This document shows positions 24,951 to 34,329 of a DNA stretch of 64,000 nucleotides, in pieces. The translations under genes were made by a program, and so were the position numbers. How positions within the stretch are numbered: the stretch's first letter is position 1; each line of letters begins with the position of its first letter. The notes under the pieces were generated by a model. The model saw nothing but the letters and a program-made list of their open reading frames with translations. It searched no databases and was not told the DNA's origin. Origin of the DNA: Mesorhizobium loti. GTDB lineage: Bacteria; Pseudomonadota; Alphaproteobacteria; Rhizobiales; Rhizobiaceae. The stretch is from NCBI RefSeq assembly GCF_003148495.1, contig NZ_QGGH01000001.1, forward strand, positions 1,384,347 through 1,448,346, given 5' to 3'.

Positions 24951-25304
24951 ATGAGAATTGCCATGACCGTCGCATTGGCCGCGACAGTTGCTGGATGCGC
25001 GACCTCTCCGGTCGATTATGGGGCGTCGCTTTCGCAGCAGGACCAGAAATGGGCGTCGCCGCAATGCCAGCAAGCCAGGGCGGCGGCTTTGGACTACGAC
25101 GCTCGCGAAAAACAGCACCCGGGTTGGGCATTCGTCGCGCTTGGCCCGTACGGGTTGGGGATACTGGCAGCCGTCAAGGAGCACGAGCAGAAGCAACGAA
25201 AGTTGGTCGCCCGCGAGGTGCACTTGCAATGCTCAAGCCTACCGCTGCCGCAGGAGCTGCAGGGCGATTTGAACCCTGCGAGGGTAAATCAGAAATATCC
25301 ATAG
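24951..25304 (+). CDS. small predicted lipoprotein
   Basis: A 117-residue protein with a lipoprotein signal (RIAMTVALAATVAGCATSP; lipobox VAGC, Cys16 becomes the N-terminus). The mature part has Cys38 (SPQCQQARAAALDYDAREK), a Gly/Pro-rich hydrophobic stretch (VALGPYGLGILAAVKEHEQ) and a late Cys (LQCSSLPLPQEL), so one disulfide is likely. AGGAAGGGCTTCGGG precedes the ATG. Envelope protein of unknown function. Confidence 0.7.
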   Translation: MRIAMTVALAATVAGCATSPVDYGASLSQQDQKWASPQCQQARAAALDYDAREKQHPGWAFVALGPYGLGILAAVKEHEQKQRKLVAREVHLQCSSLPLPQELQGDLNPARVNQKYP

Positions 25305-25369
25305 TCACGCGACAGTCTCCTTCGCGACGAAGCGGAGGTGCCAGCGAAGGGCTCCCAGAAAGGCCCGCA

Positions 25370-26023
25370 TCAGCCGGTCGGTTGCTTGCCGGCGTTGACC
25401 GCCAATTGCGCCTCAAAGGCACGCTTGTAGGCGGGCCGCGCTTCGCCGCGGGTGACATAGGCGGAGAGGTTCGGATAGTCGTCCAGGATACCCGAGGCTC
25501 TCAACCGGAGCAGCACCGACACCATCATCAGGTCGCCGGCGCTGAACGTGCCATCGAGCCAGTCGGCATCGCCAAGGCGACGGGAAAGTTGGCCAAGCCG
25601 GTTACGGACGCGATCCTCGACGAGAGGCATGCGTTGCGCGGTCCAGGACTTGTCGGCCTCATGGATCCTGGCGGTTGCGAGCTCAAGGATCGGCGGCTCC
25701 ACCGTGCTGAGCGCGGCGAACATCCATGTGATCGCACGCACCCGGGCATTCGCGTCGTCCGGCAACAGGCCTGCATGGCGCTCCGCGATATGGAACACGA
25801 TCGCCCCCGTCTCGAACAAGCCGAGATCGCCTTCTTCGTAGGTCGGAATCTGCCCGAAAGGATGAAGCGCCAGATGTGCGGGTTCCTTCATCGCCCTGAA
25901 CGAAACAAGACGAACCTCGTAGGGTTGGCCCACTTCTTCCAGCGCCCAGCGAACGCGCGTATCACGCGCCAGTCCCTTGCCGCCATCGGGCGACCGTTCA
26001 AAGGCTGTGATGGTGGCAGTCAT
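25370..26023 (-). CDS. glutathione S-transferase family protein
   Basis: A 217-residue two-domain GST: RVRWALEEVGQPYEVRLVSF is the first helix-strand pair, QIPTYEEGDLGLFETGAI the cis-Pro and GSH-binding segment, and FSAGDLMMVSVLLRL the C-terminal N-capping Asp. It has the N-terminal extension TATITAFERSPDGGKGLARDT. It shares the strand with the flavin monooxygenase, which lies 90 bp upstream, so one unit is possible. Confidence 0.87.
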   Translation of the reverse strand: MTATITAFERSPDGGKGLARDTRVRWALEEVGQPYEVRLVSFRAMKEPAHLALHPFGQIPTYEEGDLGLFETGAIVFHIAERHAGLLPDDANARVRAITWMFAALSTVEPPILELATARIHEADKSWTAQRMPLVEDRVRNRLGQLSRRLGDADWLDGTFSAGDLMMVSVLLRLRASGILDDYPNLSAYVTRGEARPAYKRAFEAQLAVNAGKQPTG

Positions 26024-26113
26024 TGGAAAGCTCCGGGGTTGTCAGGTGTCCAGTTCTTGGCTTTGCCTCCAGAGGACGAACGACCGGCGCTACTCCCGAC
26101 ACCTTACCTCGTT

Positions 26114-27682
26114 TTAGCCATGGGATTTCGCGTGCCGAACCTTTTCGGGTTCGCCAAACCACCGCGATGCGGCCTGCGCAGCTCCCTCCAGGTCAGGCTC
26201 AGCGTCAGCGGCCCAGGCGACGAAGCCATCGGGGCGCACGAGGACAGCGCTCAAGCCGAGCCGATCCTTGGCGTCGCTTGCGGCATAGGCGATCCGCCCG
26301 CTCCAGCGGCTTGCAAGCGCCTGAAGGGGAGGGCTGACGTCGAAGCACAGAAGCAGGCCTTGCCCGTTCCTGAGGCGTTCTCCCAGCCTCGTCCCGTCGA
26401 CCAGCTCGAAGTCCGGTGCGCTGCGGCCCACCAGTGGGTGGCTGCCGTCAAGATCGTAGCGGAGAGAGACGCCCCAGACGCGCTCGGCGAAGTATGTCGC
26501 GCCGTCGCGCGTGTCGACGAGATCACGGATGATGGCTTCGAGCGCACGCGAACTCCGGCTCGGCCGCATGAGCGCGACCTGGGCGCGCGACCAGTCGAGG
26601 ACCTGCGCTCCCACTGGATGCCGTTCGTTCAAATAGCTGTCGAGCAGACCGGCGGGCGCATCGCCACGGATCGTTGAAGCCAGCTTCCAGCCGAGGTTCA
26701 TCGCGTCGCCGAGCCCGAGATTGAGTCCCTGGCCACCCAGGGGGGAATAGATGTGCGCGGCGTCACCGGCGAGCAGCACCCGCCCCTTGCGGTAAGCGGT
26801 CGCCTGGTAGGCTCGATCCGTCCAGGTGGTGGCCAGCCGGAGCGCCGTCACCGTGACGTCGGTGCCGGAAATATGCCGCAACACTGCCTGCACCCGGTCA
26901 AGCGTGACCGGCTGGGTTCGGTGGAACGCGCCGCCGTCGAAATCGACCATCGCGATCACCCCGGGCGGCGCGTAAGTATACATGCCGGTCGGCGTGTAGT
27001 GGCGGCCCGGTTTGAGCTTGTCGGGATCGGCCATCTCGACCTCGACGGAATAGCCGGTGAATTCGGGATCGGTGCCGACGAACTCAAAGCCGCCAGCCTT
27101 GCGAACCGTGCTGCGGCCGCCATCGCAACCGACGAGCCAGCGTCCGCGAAAAGCCTTGCTGCCGGCGCGAACGGTCACGTCCTCGTCCGACTGGTCGAGG
27201 TCTTCGACGCCGACGCCGCGCCTGATCTCGACCCCCATCGCGCTTGCGCGGGCGGCCAGGGCGGCTTCGAGGGTCTCCATCTCGACCGCCATGCTGGTGC
27301 CGGCCGGACCTGGCAGGCGATACGACCACTTCGAGGCATCGATGCTGTCGTGGTAGAACTGGATGCCGGCAAAATGGCCGCCGGGGCGGCGCGCCTGCTG
27401 CATCCAATGGGCGCCAGCCGAAGCGCTGCCCGCGTCGTCTTTCGTGCGTTGCGGCGCCGCGATGTCGTTCAGCAGCCCGCGACGGTGGAAAGCTTCAAGA
27501 GTGGGCGCTGACAGGCCACGCATGCCGAACGGAAGCCGCTTCAACGGGGAGCGCGGGTCCTCGGCCTGCTCCAGCACCAGGACCCGGAGGTTCGCGAGGC
27601 GCAGTTCGCAGGCGAGAAACAAGCCGACGGGACCGGCTCCGGCAATTACGACGTCATAGAGAGGGGAATGTCGCTCATACAT
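26114..27682 (-). CDS. FAD-dependent aromatic monooxygenase (PheA/TfdB type)
   Basis: A 522-residue class A flavoprotein monooxygenase. VVIAGAGPVGLFLACEL is the FAD-binding Rossmann loop at the N-terminus, GCDGGRSTVRKAGGF the DG motif, and GRVLLAGDAAHIYSPLGGQGLN the GD motif. The C-terminal thioredoxin-like domain typical of phenol-hydroxylase relatives follows (about 400-510). It hydroxylates an aromatic or polyketide-like substrate with NAD(P)H and O2; substrate unknown. The start before YERHSP is chosen because an SD-like AAGGAG precedes it. A 40-bp palindrome lies 58 bp upstream. Confidence 0.87.
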   Translation of the reverse strand: MYERHSPLYDVVIAGAGPVGLFLACELRLANLRVLVLEQAEDPRSPLKRLPFGMRGLSAPTLEAFHRRGLLNDIAAPQRTKDDAGSASAGAHWMQQARRPGGHFAGIQFYHDSIDASKWSYRLPGPAGTSMAVEMETLEAALAARASAMGVEIRRGVGVEDLDQSDEDVTVRAGSKAFRGRWLVGCDGGRSTVRKAGGFEFVGTDPEFTGYSVEVEMADPDKLKPGRHYTPTGMYTYAPPGVIAMVDFDGGAFHRTQPVTLDRVQAVLRHISGTDVTVTALRLATTWTDRAYQATAYRKGRVLLAGDAAHIYSPLGGQGLNLGLGDAMNLGWKLASTIRGDAPAGLLDSYLNERHPVGAQVLDWSRAQVALMRPSRSSRALEAIIRDLVDTRDGATYFAERVWGVSLRYDLDGSHPLVGRSAPDFELVDGTRLGERLRNGQGLLLCFDVSPPLQALASRWSGRIAYAASDAKDRLGLSAVLVRPDGFVAWAADAEPDLEGAAQAASRWFGEPEKVRHAKSHG

Positions 27683-28019
27683 GGAAGACTCCTTGGTCGA
27701 TGTTCGACCGGAGCGTTCCTCAAGCTTGAGCACCACACGGACGAACGATTGAACGCTTGGCAAGCGTCCGATGTTCGTCGTGGGGATCTCGTGCACGAAG
27801 CCAAAGACCAGAGCTTTCCCTGGCGAAGAATTTCGCCTGCGAAAGGACTTGGGCTTACCAAACCAAGTCTGCCTTTTCCGACACGGGCTATATAACGATG
27901 TGGCGATTGATCCGCAACGGGTGGCGGTGGTGAAGAGGGTAGTGCCATCGGCCCAAACATTGACTGCCCGAAAGCCGCCTTTCGCTTGGCTGCCGTCCGG
28001 TCGTCGGGCGGTTGGACGG
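27683..28019. other. intergenic region upstream of the monooxygenase gene
   Basis: A 337-bp gap between the monooxygenase start and the esterase stop, both on the minus strand. It holds the 40-bp palindrome listed separately. No ORF in it has both a ribosome site and a family resemblance. Confidence 0.55.
27740..27779. promoter_or_regulatory. 40-bp palindromic operator candidate
   Basis: Outer arms GACGAAC and GTTCGTC and inner arms ACGCTTG and CAAGCGT are exact complements, symmetrical about the centre. The layout is like a TetR- or MarR-type operator and lies in the promoter region of the monooxygenase gene. No TetR or MarR gene adjoins it, so the regulator must be elsewhere. Confidence 0.65.
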
Positions 28020-28616
28020 TCAGCTCAGCACCTCATTGAGAAACCTGGCCGCCTCGGCGAGGCCGGTGTTCGAAACCTGGTGGCCCAGACCGGGTTCAAT
28101 CGACGTCCTGGCATGGACACCGGCCGCCGTCAGCAGCTCCGCCGCTCGCACACTCTCGCTTGACGGCATGACCGGATCGGCGCCGCCGTGAATCAGGAGC
28201 AATGGGGTGCCGGTTGCAGGGACAAGCGGCGCTGGGGACGCCAGCCGCCCCGAGAAAGCGACCACCGCCCCGACAGGCCAGCGCCCGCTGGCCAGTGCGT
28301 CGAGCGCCACGATGGAGCCTTGGGAAAACCCCAGCAGCACAACGCGGTCAACGGCATTCGAAAATCCATGTTGCTCGATCAGATTGGCGATGACCGCGTC
28401 AAAGCCGGGCCGCGCCGCAACGACGCGCTCCGGCCGATTGACCTCGGTAACGCCGATGACGCTAAACCACTCACGGCGCGGGCCGCTGCCGCCTGGCGCA
28501 TCGGGGCTTTCGAAGACGAAGCTGGGCAGTGCGGGTGCCAGCGCCCGCCCAAGCGCTGCCATATTGGCGCCGTTGCTGCCGACGCCGTGCAAAAGAATGA
28601 CCAGGCCGCGATCCAT
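28020..28616 (-). CDS. carboxylesterase/phospholipase, alpha/beta hydrolase
   Basis: A 198-residue hydrolase of the PF02230 (YpfH/EstB) type. LLHGVGSNGANM gives the oxyanion region, GFSQGSIVALDAL the nucleophile elbow, HGGADPVMP the Asp and GLGHQVSN the His. Cytoplasmic; short-chain esters or lysophospholipids are usual substrates. Its ATG overlaps the stop of the YqjG gene by one base (TGATG), so the two are translationally coupled. Confidence 0.88.
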   Translation of the reverse strand: MDRGLVILLHGVGSNGANMAALGRALAPALPSFVFESPDAPGGSGPRREWFSVIGVTEVNRPERVVAARPGFDAVIANLIEQHGFSNAVDRVVLLGFSQGSIVALDALASGRWPVGAVVAFSGRLASPAPLVPATGTPLLLIHGGADPVMPSSESVRAAELLTAAGVHARTSIEPGLGHQVSNTGLAEAARFLNEVLS

Positions 28617-29593
28617 CAGTGCTGTCCTGTCACGGAGACGGGTGCGAGGCCCGACAGGTCGGGCCCTTTCGGCACGATGCCGTTAGGGTTGAGAGCCTTG
28701 ATCGAATAGTAGCCGGCCTTGATGTGCTCGATGCTGACGGTCTCAGCGACGCCCGACACGGCCAGAATCGCGGCCAGATAGGCACTCAGCGCCGGATAGT
28801 CGACCAGGCGCCGCAGATTGCATTTGAACAGGCCATGATAGGCGGCATCAAACCGTACCAGCGTGACGAACAGCCTGATGTCGGCCTCGGTAAGGGCGTT
28901 GCCGAGGAGGAAGGGGCCACCTTTGCCGAGCCGGGCCTCAAGGATCTCCAGCATCGAGAACACATCGTCGAAGGCTTCTTCGTAGGCGATCTGAGTGGTG
29001 GCGAAGCCGGCGCGATAGACGCCGTTGTTGAGCCGCGGATAGATATCGGCGTTGAGCGCGTCGATCTCGGCCCGCAGCGGTGCAGGATAGAGATCCGGCC
29101 CGCTGGCGAGGTCACCGAAGCCTGAATTGAACATGCGCACGATGTCGGCGCTCTCATTGTTGACGATGGTGCCCAGCTGTTTGTCCCAAAGCACCGGCAC
29201 GGTGGCCCGCCCGGTATAGAGCGGGTCGGCCCTGGTGTAGATTTCATGCAGATGGCGGGCACCGTTTATGTCGTCCGGGCCAGTGCCGGGATAGCCGCCG
29301 AACGCCCAGCCTTCATCATCCAGGTGAGGGTTGACGATGCTGACGGAAATGGCGTCCTCGAGCCGCTTGAGCTTGCGCGCGATCAGCGTGCGGGATGCCC
29401 AGGGGCAGATGAGCGCGACATAGAGATGATAGCGGCCCGCTTCGGCGGCGAAGCCCGCATCACCCGTCGGCCCGGCGCTGCCGTCGGGCGTCACCCAGTT
29501 GCGAAAGCCGGAAATCTGCCTGACGAAGCCGCCTTTGGCATCGGTGGCCTGCACCGGCTGCCAGTTGGCCGTCCATTTTCCTTCAATGAGCAT
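28616..29593 (-). CDS. yqjG: glutathionyl-hydroquinone reductase
   Basis: A 325-residue Xi-class GST. The catalytic motif is CPWA (YVALICPWASR), followed by the long Xi-specific insert (GYPGTGPDDINGARHLHEIY), VPVLWDKQLGTIVNNESADI for GSH binding and LTEADIRLFVTLVRFD in the C-domain. It reduces glutathionyl-hydroquinones with GSH, typically in quinone detoxification or degradation of chlorinated aromatics. Coupled to the downstream esterase, and 1 kb from an aromatic monooxygenase, which fits an aromatic detoxification context. Confidence 0.9.
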   Translation of the reverse strand: MLIEGKWTANWQPVQATDAKGGFVRQISGFRNWVTPDGSAGPTGDAGFAAEAGRYHLYVALICPWASRTLIARKLKRLEDAISVSIVNPHLDDEGWAFGGYPGTGPDDINGARHLHEIYTRADPLYTGRATVPVLWDKQLGTIVNNESADIVRMFNSGFGDLASGPDLYPAPLRAEIDALNADIYPRLNNGVYRAGFATTQIAYEEAFDDVFSMLEILEARLGKGGPFLLGNALTEADIRLFVTLVRFDAAYHGLFKCNLRRLVDYPALSAYLAAILAVSGVAETVSIEHIKAGYYSIKALNPNGIVPKGPDLSGLAPVSVTGQH

Positions 29594-29747
29594 AGTCTTC
29601 GTCCTTCACCGCAATCGCCGGGGGATTGTCCACGGGTGCAGCGGCGCGTCACTTGGGCGATATCAAGTGACGCGTCGCGGCTTGCTATTTGTTGCCTTAT
29701 GTCGCTCTCCGGCCATCGTCGCCGGGGAGCGATGAGTGCCTGGGTTA

Positions 29748-30377
29748 TTAGATGCCGACCCAGGTCGGAGCGATATTGGTGCCTTTACCCTGGCCATAGC
29801 CGAGCCCAATGTTGAGAGCGGCCACGGCTTCAATGTTGCGCGACGCTGCCAGGGGACCGGCGACGATGGCCTTGAGGCCGGCTGAATTCACCAGCGCCTC
29901 GACCTCGGTGACAGCGTCGGCGTCGTCGCCTGCGAGCAGTACCGTTGCCGGGATGTCGGCGACCTGGCCGCCATTCTGCAGCACCGAGGCAAACAGCGTA
30001 TTGAAGCCTTTAACCACCTTGGCCCGCGGGGCGAGCCGCGCGATTTCTTCCGCGGCGCTGGTCGAAAAGCCGATGGCCAGGCCGGAAAAATCGGCCTTCA
30101 TGGGATTGGTCAGGTCAACGACGATCTTGCCCGCCAGGTCGCCAGCCGCCTTCACCACTTCGGCCGCGGCGCTGTACGGCACGGCGAGGAAGATGATGTC
30201 GGCCTTGGCCACGGCATCCCGGATCGAGGCGGCGGAGACGGTGCCGCTAAAGCCAGCGGCGACCGAAGCGGCCTCCGAGGGATCGCGCGAGCCGAAGACC
30301 ACGGCGTTGCCGGCGCGTGAAAAGACCGTGGCGAGGCCTTTGGCCATATTGCCGGTACCGATGATTGCGAGTGTCAT
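29748..30377 (-). CDS. NADPH-dependent F420-reductase-like oxidoreductase
   Basis: A 209-residue Rossmann protein: LAIIGTGNMAKGLATVFSRAG is the dinucleotide-binding loop, VVFGSRDP the NADP-preferring segment, and IIFLAVPYSAAAEVV, VVDLTNP and KVVKGFNTLFASV follow as in COG2085 proteins. Family members reduce F420, ferric chelates or unknown ligands; rhizobia are not known F420 producers, so the name should not be taken literally. Start before TLAIIG. A LysR gene lies upstream on the same strand. Confidence 0.82.
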   Translation of the reverse strand: MTLAIIGTGNMAKGLATVFSRAGNAVVFGSRDPSEAASVAAGFSGTVSAASIRDAVAKADIIFLAVPYSAAAEVVKAAGDLAGKIVVDLTNPMKADFSGLAIGFSTSAAEEIARLAPRAKVVKGFNTLFASVLQNGGQVADIPATVLLAGDDADAVTEVEALVNSAGLKAIVAGPLAASRNIEAVAALNIGLGYGQGKGTNIAPTWVGI

Positions 30378-30487
30378 GTTCTGTGCTCCTGTCAGCTTTG
30401 CCCTGCGGCGATGACGGGAATATGCATCTGTTCCGGATCGATTATTATCCAGCAAAATTGCAGAAGATTTCTTCCAAAATGGAAAGT

Positions 30488-31387
30488 CTACCAACCTTGG
30501 TCCCAGGGCGGGCTGTCCTGGAAATGCGAGACCAGGAAATCCACCATCACCCGCACCTTGGCCGCCAGGTGCCGGCCGGTGGTGTAGACGGCCCAGAGAG
30601 CCATCGGGTCGGCCTCGTGGTCGGCCAGCACCGGAATGAGCTGGCCGCTCCGAATGCGCTCGCCGGCGACGAAGCTCGGACCCTGCACCAGACCCAGACC
30701 GATCGCAGCCGCGGCCGCACAGGCCTCGGCGTTGGAAAAGCGCAGCCGGCCGCGGATTGGCACCGTCAAGCCGTGGGCAAAACGCCAGCTGGCCCCGTCG
30801 GCGAAGTTGGTGTCGAGAATGCAGGCGTGTCCGGCAACGTCCTCGGGACGATCCGGAGCACCAAATGCCGTGAGATAGGATGATGCTGCCGTCGTCACCA
30901 GCCGGATCGGGCAAAGCTTTCGCGCAATGAGGCTGCTGTCGCGCAAGGTGCCGATGCGCAAGGCAAGGTCGAAACCTTCCTCCACCAGATTGACCATGCG
31001 ATCGGAGAACGACACGTCGAGCTCGATCAGCGGATGCGCCCGCGCGAATTCGGCCAAAAGCGGCGCAAGGACCTGGGTGCCAAAAGTAATCGGCACGGAC
31101 ATGACCAGCCGCCCCCGCGGTTCCCCAGAAGCGCTGCGGATGGTGGAATCGAGTTCGTCCATTTCTTCGAGCAGGCCTTTGATCCGCTCGAAATAGGCGC
31201 GGCCGGCTTCCGTGGGCGATACGGAGCGGGTCGTGCGGTGGAGCAACTGCACGCCCAGTTCTTCCTCGAGCCGGGAAACCAGCTTGGACGCCTGGCCCGA
31301 ACTCACGCCGAGCTTTTGCGCCGCGCCGGACAGGCTGCGGCGCTCAATGACCGCGACGAACATCCGGTCGCATGCCAGTCTGTCCAT
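30488..31387 (-). CDS. LysR-family transcriptional regulator
   Basis: A 299-residue protein: HTH FVAVIERRSLSGAAQKLGVSSGQASKLVSRLEEELG, then a CrgA-type effector domain (RLVMSVPITFGTQVLAPLLAEF ... DLALRIGTLRDSSLIARKL). The ATG before DRLACDRM is where the family begins. It is transcribed toward the COG2085 oxidoreductase (110-bp gap); it may regulate it, but no divergent partner is present. Confidence 0.88.
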   Translation of the reverse strand: MDRLACDRMFVAVIERRSLSGAAQKLGVSSGQASKLVSRLEEELGVQLLHRTTRSVSPTEAGRAYFERIKGLLEEMDELDSTIRSASGEPRGRLVMSVPITFGTQVLAPLLAEFARAHPLIELDVSFSDRMVNLVEEGFDLALRIGTLRDSSLIARKLCPIRLVTTAASSYLTAFGAPDRPEDVAGHACILDTNFADGASWRFAHGLTVPIRGRLRFSNAEACAAAAAIGLGLVQGPSFVAGERIRSGQLIPVLADHEADPMALWAVYTTGRHLAAKVRVMVDFLVSHFQDSPPWDQGW

Positions 31388-31515
31388 ACTGGGGAACCTC
31401 AAGCGCGGAGACTCTTTGAGCACCCACCATAATCGCAAACAGTGCGAAGGGTTTTATGAAATACGGTCGGATCTTGGACGAGTTTCTCGATGGCGATCGG
31501 CGCGAAGCGGACAAA

Positions 31516-34203
31516 TTAGCCCGCGGCTAGCCATTTGCGCGACTGGGCGAAAGCCTTGAAGGCCTTGGCCTCCATCGGGCGGCCAAAAAAGTAGCCTTGC
31601 AGGATATCGCAGCCGAGCTCTTTCAGGATGCGTGCATGCTCCATCGTCTCAACGCCTTCGGCAACCACCTCGATGCCGAGCGATTTGCCGATCTCGATGA
31701 TCGACGCCACCAGGTGCCGCTGCGCCATCGAGCCGGTGATGGGCGTGATCAGTTGGCGGTCGATCTTGAGGCGGCGCGGCCGCAGCTTGAGCAGCGAGAC
31801 GATCGAGGCATAGCCGGTGCCGAAATCGTCGATCTCGATGTCGATGCCGAGATCCTTGATGTGCTCGATGTTCCAGGTGACCAGATCATCGTTCTCGTCG
31901 AGGAAGATGGACTCCACCAGCTCGAACGATACGGTTCCCGGCTTGATGGCGAGCTTGCGCAGGCCCTCGATCAAGTCCTTGTCCTCCAGGCGCCTGGCCG
32001 AGACGTTGACCGACACGCGCGGGATGTTGAGATGGCTGTGCGACCAACGCTCGAAATTCTCCAGCGCGTGTTTGAGGACGATGCGGTCGATCAACGCCAC
32101 GACATTGAGCTCTTCGGCCACCTTCAGGTAGGCGTCGGGGGCCAGGATGCCGCGTTGCGGATGCTTCCAGCGCGACAACGCCTCGACGCCGACGATCTCG
32201 AGCGTCCTGGCGTCGAACTGCGGCTGATAGTAGGCGATGAATTCGTTCCGCTCCAGCCCGCCCAGGATCTCATCGGCGATCTGCTTGGTCCGCACGATCT
32301 CGCTCTGCAGCTCTTCGTTGAAGAACTCGTAGCGGTTGCGGCCTCGGCTTTTCGCCCGGTAGAGCGCGAGATCGGCGTTGACGAGCAGTTGCCTGGCATC
32401 GACGCCACTGTTGGCGGCAATGCCGATACTCACTCCGAACCGGCACGGATGGCCGCGATAGTCGACAGGCTGGCGCATCGCCTCGATGATGCGGTCGGCG
32501 AGCGCCGAGAGCTGGTCGTCGTCAAGCCCATGGCTCACCACGACGAACTCGTCGCCGCCGATGCGCGCAACGAAATCGGCTGCGTCCGCATTGGCCTTGA
32601 TGACATTCGAGGCATGCATCAGCATGGCATCGCCGGCGGCGTGGCCGAGCGTGTCGTTGATTTGCTTGAAGCGGTCGAGGTCGAGATGCAGCAGCGCCGT
32701 GTGGCGGTCGGGTTCGCCATTTTCGGCCAGCAGCTCATCGAGATAGCGGCGATTGGGCAGGCCAGTGAGCGAATCGTGCAGTGCCGCATGCTCGATATGC
32801 GCCTTGGCAAGATTAAGCTCGGCGTTCTTCGATTCCGTCAATTGGCGCTCGCGCACAAGGGTCTCGTTGAGCAGCACGTCGCTGGTCACGTCCCATTCGG
32901 CGCCGATCAGCTTTGGCGTGCCGTCGATATCCTGGAAGAAACTGGCGCGCGTGCGCACATGGCGGACCGTGCCGTCGGGGCGCAGGAGCCGGTATTGTGA
33001 GGAGTAGAGGCCTTTTTTCGCGGCGGCCGAATCGAAGTCCCGCTTGGCCCGCTCGATGTCTTCGGGATGGATCGCCTGCGCCCAGTCATCATAACCGCGT
33101 GGCTTGCCGTCGGCTGGCTTGCCGTAGATTTCGTTGACGCGGTCATCCCACACCATTTCGTTGGTGGCGAGGTCGTGTTCCCAAACGCCGATGCCCGAGG
33201 CTTCCAGCGCCAGCTCCAGGCGCCCGGACAGGCGTCTCAGCTCGGCATAGTGTTTCTGCCTTTCACCGAACAGCCGCCCGGCAACGAGGATAGGCAGCAC
33301 CACCAGCGCGCCAGCGAGCGCCATGAGCGCCCTCAGCAGCCACTCATTCTTCGGCGCAGCCGGCCAGCCACCCTTGGGTATGGCCGAAATCCGCCAGGAG
33401 CCTGAAGGCAACTGCACATCGGCAGACACGGGGTTGCCGGCCACGACATTGTCGCCGCCAAAGAAACGTTTGCCGCCGCCGCCGAGCGCATCCGCGCCGG
33501 TGAGCGCGACATCGATGTCGAGTTCCGAGTTGGTCAGCCCGCTCGCCGCGTAGAGCCGGTCGACATCGACCACTGCCGAGACGATGCCCCAGAAGCGGCT
33601 GCCGCCGCCCGCCGTCGGCACGAAGACCGGAATGCGCCCGATGAAGCCGCGCCCGCCTTGCGCCAGATCGACCGGCCCGGCAAACACCAGCACGTGCTGG
33701 TCGCGCGCCCGAAGCGCTGCCCTGCGTTGCGCCTCGTTCTTGCGATAGTCGAGCCCGATCGCCTTCTCGTTGCCTTCCATCGGGTACATCAGCGAGATGA
33801 CGAGGTCGGGCGCGCCGGCGATGTTGCGCAATTGCGATTTCTGCTGGAACAGATTGCCCGCGAGCGAGGCAAATCTCTGCTGGCCCATATAGGGCTCCGT
33901 GACGATGATCGAGACGAGGCCCTGAACAAGCTGGAGATTTCCGCCTATGTTGCCTTCGAGCTTGGCGCGGATGATGTTGACCTTGGCCAGCACATCGGCG
34001 CGCGCCAGCTGATCCGAGACCCTGCTGTTTTGCTGGTCGGCAAAGACGGCGCAGACCAAAAGCACGACAAAAGCAATCGCCGCCGGCAAATTGGCGGAAG
34101 AAAAAACGGCCTGTCTCACGCGGCCGAGACTGAGTTCCGTTGTAACCAATTCGACCCGAATACCTTTCCTGAACAACAGCCCACTGGTCGAATCTAGTAG
34201 CAA
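31516..34203 (-). CDS. CHASE-PAS-GGDEF-EAL cyclic-di-GMP enzyme
   Basis: About 895 residues. N-terminal TM helix (AIAFVVLLVCAVFAD), a CHASE sensor domain in the periplasm (about 60-260), a second TM helix (LMALAGALVVLPILVAGRLFG), a PAS domain (GVWEHDLATNEMVWD, about 330-450), GGDEF (ARIGGDEFVVVSHG intact, so diguanylate cyclase activity is possible) and EAL (VGVEALSRWKHPQRG, DDFGTGYASI, so phosphodiesterase activity is possible). It probably links an extracellular ligand to c-di-GMP level. The start is uncertain: TTG 34203 opens the frame, and later TTG or GTG codons also fit. Confidence 0.87.
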   Translation of the reverse strand: MLLDSTSGLLFRKGIRVELVTTELSLGRVRQAVFSSANLPAAIAFVVLLVCAVFADQQNSRVSDQLARADVLAKVNIIRAKLEGNIGGNLQLVQGLVSIIVTEPYMGQQRFASLAGNLFQQKSQLRNIAGAPDLVISLMYPMEGNEKAIGLDYRKNEAQRRAALRARDQHVLVFAGPVDLAQGGRGFIGRIPVFVPTAGGGSRFWGIVSAVVDVDRLYAASGLTNSELDIDVALTGADALGGGGKRFFGGDNVVAGNPVSADVQLPSGSWRISAIPKGGWPAAPKNEWLLRALMALAGALVVLPILVAGRLFGERQKHYAELRRLSGRLELALEASGIGVWEHDLATNEMVWDDRVNEIYGKPADGKPRGYDDWAQAIHPEDIERAKRDFDSAAAKKGLYSSQYRLLRPDGTVRHVRTRASFFQDIDGTPKLIGAEWDVTSDVLLNETLVRERQLTESKNAELNLAKAHIEHAALHDSLTGLPNRRYLDELLAENGEPDRHTALLHLDLDRFKQINDTLGHAAGDAMLMHASNVIKANADAADFVARIGGDEFVVVSHGLDDDQLSALADRIIEAMRQPVDYRGHPCRFGVSIGIAANSGVDARQLLVNADLALYRAKSRGRNRYEFFNEELQSEIVRTKQIADEILGGLERNEFIAYYQPQFDARTLEIVGVEALSRWKHPQRGILAPDAYLKVAEELNVVALIDRIVLKHALENFERWSHSHLNIPRVSVNVSARRLEDKDLIEGLRKLAIKPGTVSFELVESIFLDENDDLVTWNIEHIKDLGIDIEIDDFGTGYASIVSLLKLRPRRLKIDRQLITPITGSMAQRHLVASIIEIGKSLGIEVVAEGVETMEHARILKELGCDILQGYFFGRPMEAKAFKAFAQSRKWLAAG

Positions 34204-34290
34204 ACGCTTAAATTTGCCCTTCCAGGCTGGCGGGAAGTTTCAGCATCTATCGGTGTTGAGGGATCTCGAGCGTCCGTTGTTGGACCATGC

Positions 34291-34329
34291 GACACCTTGT
34301 AGATTGGAACGACACCTTGGAGATGGAAC
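34291..34329 (+). repeat. tandem 20-bp repeat including the VOC ribosome site
   Basis: GACACCTTGTAGATTGGAAC is followed directly by a near copy, GACACCTTGGAGATGGAAC, and then the ATG of the VOC gene. Only the second copy contains the Shine-Dalgarno (TTGGAGATGG), so the start region appears to have been altered by duplication. Confidence 0.6.

Noticed and set aside
31456..31530. Micro-ORF MKYGRILDEF... of 24 codons
   Set aside because: It overlaps the end of the c-di-GMP gene, lacks a paralogue, and could arise by chance; evidence too weak.
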